A DNA stretch of 64,000 bases from Labrys monachus (GTDB lineage Bacteria > Pseudomonadota > Alphaproteobacteria > Rhizobiales > Labraceae): contig NZ_JAUSVK010000001.1 of assembly GCF_030814655.1 (NCBI RefSeq), positions 1,879,501 to 1,943,500 of the forward strand, read 5' to 3'. The translations under genes were made by a program, and so were the position numbers. Shown piece by piece: positions 1 to 8,052 of this stretch (position 1 is the first letter of the stretch; each line of letters starts with the position of its first letter). Below the pieces are notes generated by a model. That model was not told the origin of the DNA. It made no database searches and saw nothing but the letters and a program-made list of their open reading frames with translations.

Positions 1-1016
1 TCGAGAAGATGGAGGTCGTCCTCGACGAGCCCTTCATCCTGCTCACCGACCTCAAGATCATGGCGCCCGCCGAGCTCGCGGGCATCCGCAAGGCGGTTGC
101 CGAGACGGGCCGGCCGCTCGTCATCGTCGCCGAGGAGATCGCCCCCGACGTGGTGATCACCCTGCTCGGCAACGGCAATCGCGGCAAGGTGCTGGTCGTC
201 CACCCGCCGGAATACGGCCATTGGCGCAAGGCAATGATGGACGACCTCGCCATCATCACCGGCGGGCGCGTCATCGCCCGCGATCTCGGCGGCCGGCTCG
301 ACCAGGCCGGCCTCGCCGATCTCGGCACCGCCCGGCAGGTTCGCTCCAGCGCCCGCGAGACGGTGATCATCCGCGGCGGCGGCGACGAGGCGGCCATCGC
401 CGCCCGCCGCCAGCAGGTCGCCAGGCAATATGACCTCGCGCCCCCGAACATCGAGCAGGACAAGCTGAAGGAGCGCCTCGCCAAGCTCTCCGGCGGCTCG
501 GCGGTGATTCTGGCGGGCGGCGTGACGCCGGTCGCCCAGAAGCGGACGATCCAGCTGATCGACGATGCGCTCAGCGCCACGCGCGCCGCGGCGGAAGAGG
601 GCATCGTACCCGGCGGCGGCACGGCGCTCGCCCAATGCGCGGCGATGGTGACGAAGACGCTCGGCAACATCAACGGCGATTTCGGCGTGGGCATCCGCCT
701 CGTGCGCGAGACGCTGTCGCGGCCGGCGGCCTTCATCGCCCGCAATGCCGGCCATGACGCGGACGCCGTGGTAGCCGACCTCCTGAAGGCGCCGCCCGGC
801 ACCGGCTTCGACGCCGCCAAGGGAGCCTTCACCGACATGGTCGCCGCCGGCATCGTCGACCCCGTCCGCGTCACCACGGCGGCCCTGCGCAACGCCGCCT
901 CGGTCGCCACGCTGGTGCTGACCACCAGCACGCTCGTCGTCGACATACCCGAATTCTCCGATCCGACCGCCGGCCCGGCGCTGGGCGGCGGCGCCGAAAA
1001 GCTCGGCAGAGCGTGA
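1..1016 (+). CDS. GroEL-like chaperonin, 5' end beyond the window
   Basis: The C-terminal part of a Hsp60/GroEL-family chaperonin, an ATP-driven folding chamber subunit. The reading frame is open at the left edge, so the N-terminal third (equatorial part with the ATP loop) lies outside the window. Visible are an apical-domain stretch (LTDLKIMAPAELAGIRKAV, VIVAEEIAPDVV), an intermediate-domain stretch (LKERLAKLSGGSAVILAGG) and the equatorial return with ATRAAAEEGIVPGGGTAL. The C-terminus ends in GAEKLGRA and lacks the Gly-Met repeat of housekeeping GroEL. Sequence divergence and the absence of groES beside it suggest a specialised paralogue. Such paralogues are known to accompany bacterial multicomponent monooxygenases (MmoG/MimG type); that link is an inference here, as the client genes would lie upstream. 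Confidence 0.85.
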   Translation, partial: EKMEVVLDEPFILLTDLKIMAPAELAGIRKAVAETGRPLVIVAEEIAPDVVITLLGNGNRGKVLVVHPPEYGHWRKAMMDDLAIITGGRVIARDLGGRLDQAGLADLGTARQVRSSARETVIIRGGGDEAAIAARRQQVARQYDLAPPNIEQDKLKERLAKLSGGSAVILAGGVTPVAQKRTIQLIDDALSATRAAAEEGIVPGGGTALAQCAAMVTKTLGNINGDFGVGIRLVRETLSRPAAFIARNAGHDADAVVADLLKAPPGTGFDAAKGAFTDMVAAGIVDPVRVTTAALRNAASVATLVLTTSTLVVDIPEFSDPTAGPALGGGAEKLGRA

Positions 1017-1164
1017 TCGACGGCGGCGATGTCGCAACGGGATACTGCCCCGGGGTCGCCGGATGAGGTAGAATGGCTGGATGCGGAGCTCCGGGTCCGG
1101 CGGAAAAGAGGCGGCTGACAAGCCTCGGGATCGGCAACCGGCCGCAGAATGGGAGGAGGACGAC

Positions 1165-1659
1165 ATGGTCCACATCATCTCCAAGCGCGATGGACCGCGA
1201 AAGGAAGACGTCGAGATCAGGAGTTTTCTCGACCGCAACCGCGCCACGATCGACGGCCTCGCCGATCGGCTCACCGGCGGGGCCTGGCGCGAGATGCGCA
1301 ATCCCAAGCCGCCGCAGCAGCCCGATCCTTCGGGAACCCTGTGGTTCACGCCGCCGAGCCGCCCGCAGGAGGCCGAGCCCTATGTGCGCATCAGCCTGAA
1401 CGGCCGGGTGGTCGTCGCCGATCTCGCCACCGGCCGCCAGCTCCAGTTCCTCGGTGCCGTCGCCGGCAGGGGGGAGGGGCGGCATTTCGCCCTCGCGACG
1501 CGAGAGAACGGCTTCTTCGAGCCGATCGAGGCGGAGGCGGGCTGCGCGCTCGCCGATCTCGACGGTGTCCTCCTGCCGGACGGCGAGGCGGAGGACATGC
1601 TGAAGCAGGAGATCGCGGTCCGGCTCGGCCTGGCGCCGGCGCGGGAGGGCGCCGGGTGA
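1165..1659 (+). CDS. Hypothetical protein, about 164 aa
   Basis: A protein I do not recognise. The ATG at 1165 is preceded by GGGAGGAGGA at 1151-1160, a strong ribosome binding site, which favours this start over an in-frame one at 1081. The N-terminus is charged (MVHIISKRDGPRKEDVE). The middle contains a beta-rich stretch (LWFTPPSRP, YVRISLNGRVVVADLATG) and the end is acidic and helical (GEAEDMLKQEIAVRLGL). There is no signal peptide or membrane segment. It ends 7 bp before the sigma-54 regulator and follows the GroEL-like gene, so it is probably part of one transcription unit with both. Confidence 0.65.
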   Translation: MVHIISKRDGPRKEDVEIRSFLDRNRATIDGLADRLTGGAWREMRNPKPPQQPDPSGTLWFTPPSRPQEAEPYVRISLNGRVVVADLATGRQLQFLGAVAGRGEGRHFALATRENGFFEPIEAEAGCALADLDGVLLPDGEAEDMLKQEIAVRLGLAPAREGAG

Positions 1660-1666
1660 GGCCGTC

Positions 1667-3790
1667 ATGGCCCGAGACGACAGCTACCCGGCGCCGCCGG
1701 CCGGTGATCCCGCAAATTCGAGGTGTCCGATGATGAAGCAGGGGTTCGCGCCGAGCTCGCCTTTTCAGGGCGGATGTGTTCCCGACGGCCTCGGCGATGC
1801 GGAAGCGGATCAGGGACCTCTCTATGACGAGCGGGAGACCATCAGGGCCTGGGAGACCTTCCTGACGCGCGGCGACGAGGCGGGAAGCGTGGCGGTGCGC
1901 AGCGTGATCGAGCGCTCCTGGGAGCGCAGCGCCCGGCTCGGCGTGGACGCGCGGGGGCGCGGCTCCAATGTGCTGGCTGATCCGGACCGCCTCTACGAAT
2001 TGCAGTGCCAGAACGACGACCTGCTCGGCTCCACCACCGAGACCTTCCGCCGTGTCGCCGAGGTGCTCAGGGATGCCGCCACCATGGTGGTGATCACCGA
2101 TGCCGAGGGCGTCGTGCTCAAGGTCGGCGGCGACCGGCGCACGATCGACGAGGGGCACGACATCCGCCTTGAGGTCGGCGCGGCCTGGGGCGAGAACGTC
2201 ACCGGCACCAACGGCATCGGCACGGCGCTGATCACCGGCCAGCCCGTGCATGTCCATGCCGCCGAGCATTTCGCCGAGGGGATCAAGAACTGGACCTGCG
2301 TCGGCGCGCCCATCCGCAGCCCGCTCGACGGCACCATCATCGGCATCATCGACTTCTCCGGGCCGCAGGCGATCTTCCACCGGCACAATGTCGCCCTGGC
2401 GGTGCTGGCGGCCAACCATATCGAGCTCGCCCTGTCCGAAAGGATCCGCATCGACCGGATGAGGCTGCTCGAAGCCTGTATCGGCCGCATGGGCGGCACC
2501 GGCAACGCCGATGGCGTGGTCGTGCTCGACCGCTTCGGGCGGGTCGTCCACCATAACGACATGGCGTCCCTGCGCTGGCGGGGCCTCGTCGGCGCAACGG
2601 AGCTGCAGGTGGGAACCCGGCTCGTCGACGTGCGCAGCCCGCTGTCGCGCGACGATCTCGCCGACCGCCTGCCGGAAGCGTTGCGCGGGCAGGGCATCGA
2701 GCCGCTGCTCGTCGACGGCGTGATCCGGGGGGCGATGCTGGTGCTGGCGCCGCAGCCGCGGGCAAGCCGCCCGGCGCCGGAGGGCCAGGCCAGGGCGCGG
2801 GCTCCGCTGGAAGCGGCGCGGGCGGCGATCGTCGGCTGCAGCCCGGCGCTGCTGCAGGCGGTCGAGAAGGTCGAGCGCGCCGCGCAGGGCCGGACGGCCA
2901 TCCTCCTCGAGGGCGAGACCGGCGTCGGCAAGGAGCTCTTCGCCCGGCTCGTCTCCGCCGCCAGCCAGGCCACCGGCAAGGAGCCCTTCGTGGCCTTCAA
3001 TTGCGGCGCCGTCTCGAAGGAGCTGCTCGGCGGCGAATTGTTCGGGCACGCGCCCGGCGCCTTCACCGGCGCGACGCGGGAAGGCCGCCCCGGTCGGTTC
3101 GAAACGGCGCATGGCGGGGTGCTCAGCCTCGACGAGATCGGCGAGATGCCGCTCGAGCTCCAGCCCTATCTGCTGCGCGTGCTTGAGGAGCGGGCGGTCT
3201 ACCGCCTCGGCGACAACAAGCCCCGGCCCGTCGACGTGCGCCTCGTCGCCTCGACCAACCGCAACCTGAAGCAGGAAGTGGCGGAGGGCCGTTTCCGCAA
3301 GGACCTGTATTTCCGTGTCGGCGCCGTCCGGGTGGTCATTCCGCCGCTGCGGGAGCGCAGCGGCGACATCGAGATCCTGATCGACCATTTCAATCGCGAG
3401 TTCTCGGCCACCTATGGCAGGCCGCCCTTGCGCCTCGAAGCGGATGCGCTCGATCTGCTCCGGCGCCACGACTGGCCGGGCAATGTGCGCGAGCTGCGCA
3501 ATCTCGTCGAGAATCTCGTGCTGATGTCGACCCACGACACCGTCGGTCCGGAGGATTTCCCCGAGGAGTTCAGGGAGGCGGTGGCCGCGGCGCGGGAGGA
3601 GACCGGCGACCGGCTCCCGCCCGGCGGGGAGGACGAGGCCGAGGTAGCCCGGCTCGACGAGGCCGAGCGGCGGGTGATCGAACGGGCGGTCGTCACCGCC
3701 AGCGGCAATATTTCGGCCGCGGCCAGCCGGCTCGGCGTCTCGCGCAGCACGCTCTACCGCAAGCTGCACCAATATCGCTCGCAGGCCTGA
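1667..3790 (+). CDS. Sigma-54-dependent transcriptional activator, AcoR family
   Basis: An enhancer-binding protein that activates sigma-54 RNA polymerase using ATP. Domains in order are: an N-terminal GAF-type sensor (about residues 80-260, with VVITDAEGVVLKVGGD); an AAA+ domain with Walker A GETGVGKE near residue 416, the sigma-54 contact loop GAFTGA near 464 and Walker B LSLDEIGEM near 487; the HDWPGNVRELRN signature near 601; and a Fis-type helix-turn-helix at the C-terminus (AAASRLGVSRSTLYRKLHQY). The length of 707 aa fits AcoR/AcxR/MimR-like regulators of acetoin, acetone and gaseous-hydrocarbon catabolism. An alternative start at 1730 has GAGG well placed in front of it and would remove 21 low-complexity residues. 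The target promoters are not visible in the window. It is followed 21 bp later by small helical proteins. Confidence 0.95.
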   Translation: MARDDSYPAPPAGDPANSRCPMMKQGFAPSSPFQGGCVPDGLGDAEADQGPLYDERETIRAWETFLTRGDEAGSVAVRSVIERSWERSARLGVDARGRGSNVLADPDRLYELQCQNDDLLGSTTETFRRVAEVLRDAATMVVITDAEGVVLKVGGDRRTIDEGHDIRLEVGAAWGENVTGTNGIGTALITGQPVHVHAAEHFAEGIKNWTCVGAPIRSPLDGTIIGIIDFSGPQAIFHRHNVALAVLAANHIELALSERIRIDRMRLLEACIGRMGGTGNADGVVVLDRFGRVVHHNDMASLRWRGLVGATELQVGTRLVDVRSPLSRDDLADRLPEALRGQGIEPLLVDGVIRGAMLVLAPQPRASRPAPEGQARARAPLEAARAAIVGCSPALLQAVEKVERAAQGRTAILLEGETGVGKELFARLVSAASQATGKEPFVAFNCGAVSKELLGGELFGHAPGAFTGATREGRPGRFETAHGGVLSLDEIGEMPLELQPYLLRVLEERAVYRLGDNKPRPVDVRLVASTNRNLKQEVAEGRFRKDLYFRVGAVRVVIPPLRERSGDIEILIDHFNREFSATYGRPPLRLEADALDLLRRHDWPGNVRELRNLVENLVLMSTHDTVGPEDFPEEFREAVAAAREETGDRLPPGGEDEAEVARLDEAERRVIERAVVTASGNISAAASRLGVSRSTLYRKLHQYRSQA

Positions 3791-3811
3791 GGGCAGAAGA
3801 CGGAGAGGACG

Positions 3812-4276
3812 ATGGCGTCGGAACCGGCCGGCCGGCAGGAGGGAGGACAAGATGCGGCATCCCTGCTCGCCTCCGAGATCCTGTCGCGGGCCGACCGCGA
3901 CCTCGCCTTCGTGATCCGCCTGGTGGGCGAGAGCCAATATCTGCTGGTGCGCCATTTCCAGCTCTTCATCGAGGACCAGCTCGCCCGGCGCGGCGTCGTC
4001 TATGGCGACCATCCCCTGCTGCGCCCCTTCATCGAGACCCATGCGCGGGAACTGGCCGAGTTCGTGCTCAACGGCGTCGGCCTCGAGCACCAGTTCGGCC
4101 TGCAGGCGATCGAGACCCTGGCCGGGGATCCGATGCGCCTCCTCAGGGTCGATCTGTGGGACTCGCTGCGCTCGCATGTCGAGGATGCGCAGCGCCGCTT
4201 CGTATCGGGGGTCGGCGGGCTGCAGCGCATCCTCGCCGACGTCGAAGCCGGCCCGCCGGCGACGGGGAGGGCATGA
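3812..4276 (+). CDS. Hypothetical helical protein, 154 aa
   Basis: A family I do not recognise. The start ATG follows GGAGAGGACG. The sequence is predicted to be nearly all alpha-helical, with amphipathic stretches such as RDLAFVIRLVGESQYLLVRHFQ and HARELAEFVLNGVGLEHQFG. It has no signal peptide, transmembrane segment or cysteine. It overlaps the next gene by ATGA, so the two are translationally coupled. The position between a sigma-54 activator and a WD40 protein suggests a structural or assembly partner of a complex made by this cluster, but that is an inference only. Confidence 0.7.
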   Translation: MASEPAGRQEGGQDAASLLASEILSRADRDLAFVIRLVGESQYLLVRHFQLFIEDQLARRGVVYGDHPLLRPFIETHARELAEFVLNGVGLEHQFGLQAIETLAGDPMRLLRVDLWDSLRSHVEDAQRRFVSGVGGLQRILADVEAGPPATGRA

Positions 4277-4590
4277 TGAGCGACTCCGATGGGTCCATCG
4301 CCGCGATGCTGCGGGAGCGGCTGCGGATCGTGCAGGAGGTCTCGCGCCTGACTGCGCGGCATCTCCTCAACCAGCAGATCGCCGGCGGAGCGGACTTCGC
4401 GATCATGCGGATGGAAGGCGAGCGCGAGGACGGCGAGACCCCCGAGGCCCGGGCCGCCGCCCTGCGGGAGGAACTGCAACGGCGGGACGCGGCGAGGAGC
4501 GCCATGGTGGCGGACGATATCGCGCTGGCCGGGCTCGAAAGCCAGATCGAGGAACTGGACAGGCGGATCGCCGCCGTCGAACGGGAGTGA
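4273..4590 (+). CDS. Hypothetical coiled-coil protein, 105 aa
   Basis: A small charged protein beginning MMSDSDGSIAAMLRERLRIV. The second half (REELQRRDAARSAMVADDIA, then LESQIEELDRRIAAVERE) has the heptad-like spacing of a coiled coil. It lacks cysteines and membrane segments. It is coupled to the preceding gene by an ATGA overlap and lies 5 bp ahead of the WD40 gene, so all three are likely co-translated. I cannot assign a function; a scaffold or adaptor binding the neighbouring propeller would be consistent with what is seen. Confidence 0.7.
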   Translation: MMSDSDGSIAAMLRERLRIVQEVSRLTARHLLNQQIAGGADFAIMRMEGEREDGETPEARAAALREELQRRDAARSAMVADDIALAGLESQIEELDRRIAAVERE

Positions 4591-4595
4591 GGGCC

Positions 4596-5708
4596 ATGGA
4601 CAGGACGGAAGAAACCGCGACGCTCTACAGCCTGTTGGCGCGGCAGTGGTCGGTGGGCGCCGGCGTGGAGCGGCTTTGCTTCGATGCCGCCGAGGGTGCG
4701 GTCGCCTTCGCGCTCGCCGATGGGCGGGTGGCACTGGCGCGCATGCAGGATGCCGAGCCGCCGGAGGACCGCTACCGCATCGCCGCCGATGACGGCCGCG
4801 CCACCATTTCCCGTCGGTCTCGCCCGGTTCCGCCGGCGATGCAGCTGATCGTCGATGCGGGACCGGTCCGGCTGGCGCCGCTGGGGGAGGCGGGCTTCGT
4901 GGCTGGCGGGCGCGGCGGCCGGCTCGCCCGCCTCACGGTGGCGGAGGGCGTCGAACCCTTCGCGGATGTCGGGGGAGGGCCGGTCGCCGCCCTCGCCGTG
5001 CTGCCGGGCGGGCGAGCCGTCGCGGCGGCGGGGACCGTGCTGGCGGCCTGCGAGGCGGACGGCGTGCTTCGCCTGCTGCGCGCCGACGACGAGGAGCCCT
5101 CGGCGATGGCTGCCTCGCCCGACGGGTCCCGCCTCGCGCTCGGCGGGCCGCACGGCCTGTCGCTCCGGACCCTCGGCGGCGAGGGAGAGGCCCGGCATTT
5201 GCCCCTCGGCACGGTGTTCGAACTCGCCTGGAGCCCCGACGGCGCCTGGCTCGTCGCCTCGGTGGCGCAGGGCGGCATCGTGCTTGTGCATGCGGGGAGC
5301 GGCGAAAGCCTGCCGATCCCGGACTATCCGGCGCCCGTCCGCTCGCTCTCCTGGAGCGCGGATTCGCGCCATCTCGCCACCGGCGGCGCCTTCCGCATCG
5401 TGGTGTGGCGGGTCGACACCCTGTTCCAGGACCGCACCCGGCCGGAGAACCCGCAGACCGGGCGGGCCGGCCTCGTCCCGGTCGAGGCGGTCGACATCCA
5501 TCCGCACCGGCCGCTCGTCGCGGCGGGCTATGGCGACGGCAGCGTCGTGGTGGCGCAGATCGGCAAGCGTGACGAGCTCGTCGTCAGGACGGCCGGCGGA
5601 TCGGCGGTGCGCGCCCTGCGCTGGTCGCGCGACGGCCGGCATTTGGCGCTGGGAACCGAGGAGGGGCAGGCGGCGATCGTCACCTTCCCGTCGGGGCTGT
5701 TCAAGTGA
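4596..5708 (+). CDS. WD40-repeat beta-propeller protein
   Basis: A 370-aa cytoplasmic protein without a signal peptide. Seven or eight degenerate WD40-type blades can be followed, with recurring strand turns such as MAASPDGSRLALGG, LAWSPDGAWLVAS, LSWSADSRHLATGG followed by VVWRVDT, and LRWSRDGRHLALG. The ATG at 4596 is preceded by GGGAGTGAGGG. WD40 propellers serve as protein-protein docking platforms, so this is probably the hub of whatever complex the cluster encodes. Bacterial WD40 proteins of this single-domain form next to a chaperonin-like gene and a sigma-54 activator are not a combination I can match to a characterised pathway. The end of the gene is followed by 124 bp without a gene. 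Confidence 0.85.
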   Translation: MDRTEETATLYSLLARQWSVGAGVERLCFDAAEGAVAFALADGRVALARMQDAEPPEDRYRIAADDGRATISRRSRPVPPAMQLIVDAGPVRLAPLGEAGFVAGGRGGRLARLTVAEGVEPFADVGGGPVAALAVLPGGRAVAAAGTVLAACEADGVLRLLRADDEEPSAMAASPDGSRLALGGPHGLSLRTLGGEGEARHLPLGTVFELAWSPDGAWLVASVAQGGIVLVHAGSGESLPIPDYPAPVRSLSWSADSRHLATGGAFRIVVWRVDTLFQDRTRPENPQTGRAGLVPVEAVDIHPHRPLVAAGYGDGSVVVAQIGKRDELVVRTAGGSAVRALRWSRDGRHLALGTEEGQAAIVTFPSGLFK

Positions 5709-5832
5709 CGCAAGGCCGGACGCCGCCGGCAGGCGCAGGTTTCCCGTGACCGCAGACGTCTCGTCCGCCTTCGCCCGGGGCATCCCGCTCCCGGACCATG
5801 GCGGCGACCCCACCCACCGCCAGGAGGATACC

Positions 5833-6012
5833 ATGACGACAGCCCCGAAGATGTCGGAGGAAGCGAGCAAGGACCGGTTCTTCCAGGAGATCGCCGAGCT
5901 TGCCGAGCGGATGATCGCCGCCCATGGCCGGGAATTCGCCATGGGCGCCTTCGTGCTGGCGGCCCGCTTCATCGCCGAGAACAAGCCCTTCCAGAAGAGC
6001 GCTTCGCAATAA
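5833..6012 (+). CDS. Small hypothetical protein, 59 aa
   Basis: A short gene with a clear ribosome binding site (CAGGAGG at 5821-5827) and start at 5833. The product begins MTTAPKMSEEASKDRFFQEI and continues as an amphipathic helix (AELAERMIAAHGREFAMGAF, then VLAARFIAENKPFQ). It has no cysteine or export signal. It lies on the same strand as the WD40 gene, 124 bp downstream, and may be the last member of the same unit. The family is not recognised; the well-formed start signal is the main reason to call it. Confidence 0.6.
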   Translation: MTTAPKMSEEASKDRFFQEIAELAERMIAAHGREFAMGAFVLAARFIAENKPFQKSASQ

Positions 6013-6103
6013 AGCGCTGGCCCGTCGGCCTGCCGGCGGGAACAAAGCGCGGCTCCCGGCCGTATCGCGTGATCGACAAGGCTCCTGAAAGGGGGGATCC
6101 GCG

Positions 6104-7135
6104 ATGGGCGACAGCAGCGACGTCTTCGGGCTGCCCTTGGACACGCCGCCGATGGAAGCGCGGTCCGCCGCGCAACTGCCGGAGGGGGCATGGCAGTTCG
6201 AGCCGAAATGGGACGGCTTCCGCTGCCTCGCCTTCAAGGCGGGCAAGGCGATCGAGCTCAGGGCCAAGTCCGGCAAGCCGCTCGGCCGCTACTTCCCGGA
6301 GGTGGTGTCGCTGCTTGCCGACTGTCCGGCCGAGCGCTTGGTCGTCGACGGGGAACTGGTCGTCGAGATCGACAGGCGCCTCTCCTTCGACGCCCTGCAG
6401 ATGCGGCTCCATCCCGCGGAAAGCCGGATCCGCAAGCTCTCGGCGGCGACGCCGGCCCGCTTCATCCTGTTCGACATGCTGCTGTCGCCGCAGGGGGAGC
6501 GCCTGCTCGACCAGCCGTTGCCCAGCCGGCGCGCTGCCCTGGAAGCGTTCGGGCGCAGGGCCGCCGTTCCCGGCCGCCTGATCGTATCGCCTTTCACGCG
6601 CGATCGCGGGCAGGCCCTGCGCTGGCTCGGCGATGTCGGCGAGGGGGCGACGGACGGCGTCGTCGCCAAGCCGCTGGACGCGGCCTACGCTCCCGGCGAG
6701 CGGGCGATGATCAAGGTGAAGCGGCTGCGGACCGCCGACTGCGTCGTCGGCGGCTTCCGCTATGCACGCGACAGCCGGGAGGTCGGCTCGCTGCTGCTCG
6801 GCCTCTACGACGAGGCCGGCCGGCTCGACCATGTCGGCTTCACCTCGACGATCACTGACGAGGTAAGGCCTGCGCTGACCCGGCGCCTGGAAGCGCTGCG
6901 CCAGCCGCCCGGCTTCACCGGCAAGGCGCCGGGAGGTCCGAGCCGCTGGAGCACGGAGCGCAGCGGCGAATGGGAACCTCTCCGGCCGGAGCTCGTGGTC
7001 GAGGTGCGCTTCGACCACGTCACCGGCGGGCGTTTCCGACACGGCACCAAGCTCCTGCGCTGGCGGCCCGACAAGGGCCCGCGCCAATGCACGTTCGAGC
7101 AGATGGCCGCGCCCCTTGCCGATCTGCCGGCATGA
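6104..7135 (+). CDS. ligC: ATP-dependent DNA ligase, LigC type
   Basis: A 343-aa ATP-dependent DNA ligase that seals nicks through a ligase-AMP intermediate. Motif I is EPKWDGFR with the adenylated lysine at residue 35. Motif III-like FILFDML lies near residue 120, motif IV DGVVAKPL near 184, and motif V MIKVKRLRTADCVVGGF from about 201. The C-terminal part is an OB-fold (ELVVEVRFDHVTGGRFRHGT, with the RWRPDK end). The length matches the catalytic core plus OB fold only, like mycobacterial LigC, without the polymerase and nuclease domains of LigD. No Ku or LigD gene is nearby, so participation in end joining or base-excision repair cannot be judged. The start ATG follows GAAAGGGGGGATCCGCG. 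Confidence 0.92.
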   Translation: MGDSSDVFGLPLDTPPMEARSAAQLPEGAWQFEPKWDGFRCLAFKAGKAIELRAKSGKPLGRYFPEVVSLLADCPAERLVVDGELVVEIDRRLSFDALQMRLHPAESRIRKLSAATPARFILFDMLLSPQGERLLDQPLPSRRAALEAFGRRAAVPGRLIVSPFTRDRGQALRWLGDVGEGATDGVVAKPLDAAYAPGERAMIKVKRLRTADCVVGGFRYARDSREVGSLLLGLYDEAGRLDHVGFTSTITDEVRPALTRRLEALRQPPGFTGKAPGGPSRWSTERSGEWEPLRPELVVEVRFDHVTGGRFRHGTKLLRWRPDKGPRQCTFEQMAAPLADLPA

Positions 7136-7143
7136 AGGCTGGC

Positions 7144-7172
7144 GACTTTCCTGGTGTCGGTGGTATTATAAT
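7144..7172 (+). promoter_or_regulatory. Candidate promoter of the IclR gene
   Basis: A TATAAT hexamer sits at 7167-7172 inside an AT-rich patch (7163-7178) that contrasts with its GC-rich surroundings. The hexamer 17 bp upstream (GACTTT at 7144-7149) is only a weak -35. A transcript starting near 7179 would exclude the longest possible IclR reading frame and supports the GTG start at 7218. Confidence 0.45.
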
Positions 7173-7217
7173 ATAGGTAGAGTGCCGCCGGGCCGTTCGG
7201 CGGCCAAGGCGATCGGG

Positions 7218-7997
7218 GTGCGCGTGGGACAGGTTCGGGAACGCAGCATCGACAGGGCGATCCGGCTGTTCGAATGCCTGCACGCCGCCCGCCAGCCTCT
7301 GGCGGTCGCCGAGATCGCGCGCCGGCTCAAGGCGCCGCGCTCCACCATCTACGACATCGTCAACCGCTTCACGGCGGCCGGCATCCTCGAGGTCTCCGAT
7401 CTCGACGGCCGCATCTATTTCGGCACCACCCTGTATTTCTACGCGGCGGACTATCTCGGTGCGAACGCGCTGCTGCGCCGCGCGCGCGACGAGGTCGACC
7501 GCCTGGCGGCGCTGACGGGGGAGACGACCGAGTTCGGCGTGCTGCAGGGCGACAAATATGCCGCCGTCCATCGGCGCCCCGGCACGCGGCTGCCCGGGCG
7601 CGATCCGGAGGCCGGGATACGGCTGCCCATCCCCTGGACGGCCGCCGGCCGGCTGCTCCTGGCCAGCATGACGCCCGACGCCATACGGGACCTGATCCCG
7701 CCGCAGGATTTCGTCCTCCCCGACGGCCGCCGCATCGATGTCGACGATTTCCTCGCCGATGTCGCGAGGGCCGCCGCGGACGGCTACTGCATCACCTCGG
7801 GATTGGCCGACAACACCGCCGCCTGCCTCGCCGTGCCCATTCGCGACCGCCGCGGCGCGGCGGTCGCGACGCTCTGCTTCATCGTCAAGGCCGACGCCGC
7901 ACCCGTCGCCCGCATGGGGCTCGTCGAGGTCCTGAAGAACAGCGCGCGCAGCCTGTCGGCCGGGCCGGCCCAGGAGACATCCGGCAGGAAGCCTTGA
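7218..7997 (+). CDS. IclR-family transcriptional regulator
   Basis: A repressor/activator of the IclR family, about 259 aa, which usually controls one neighbouring catabolic operon in response to a pathway metabolite. The N-terminal winged helix-turn-helix is seen in SIDRAIRLFECL, PLAVAEIARRLKAPRSTIYD and IVNRFTAAGILE. The rest is the ligand-binding domain, with the usual IPWTAAGRLLLASM, YCITSGLADNTACLAVPIRD-like core and a C-terminal helix. The frame stays open back to 7116, but the putative promoter at 7167 and an AAGGCG sequence before the GTG at 7218 argue for this start. It converges on the FGGY kinase gene 55 bp away, so the kinase and oxidoreductase genes are the obvious candidate targets. 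Confidence 0.88.
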   Translation: MRVGQVRERSIDRAIRLFECLHAARQPLAVAEIARRLKAPRSTIYDIVNRFTAAGILEVSDLDGRIYFGTTLYFYAADYLGANALLRRARDEVDRLAALTGETTEFGVLQGDKYAAVHRRPGTRLPGRDPEAGIRLPIPWTAAGRLLLASMTPDAIRDLIPPQDFVLPDGRRIDVDDFLADVARAAADGYCITSGLADNTAACLAVPIRDRRGAAVATLCFIVKADAAPVARMGLVEVLKNSARSLSAGPAQETSGRKP

Positions 7998-8052
7998 GCA
8001 TCGGGCGGAAGAGTGGATTCCGATTCTCGGTGAAAACGATGCCGTAGCGAAC

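Noticed and set aside
1017-1164. Sigma-54 promoter (-24/-12) within the chaperonin cluster
   Set aside because: No GG-N10-GC element with the expected TGGCAC/TTGCA context was found in the gap.
871-4177. Very long minus-strand open frames opposite the sigma-54 activator gene
   Set aside because: They are mirror frames of GC-rich coding sequence, with arginine- and alanine-rich composition, no family motifs and no start signals; the plus-strand gene has complete domains.
1-6012. Gas-vesicle or acetone-carboxylase cluster
   Set aside because: The AcoR-type regulator and GroEL-like gene suggested these, but none of the diagnostic structural or carboxylase genes is present in the window.
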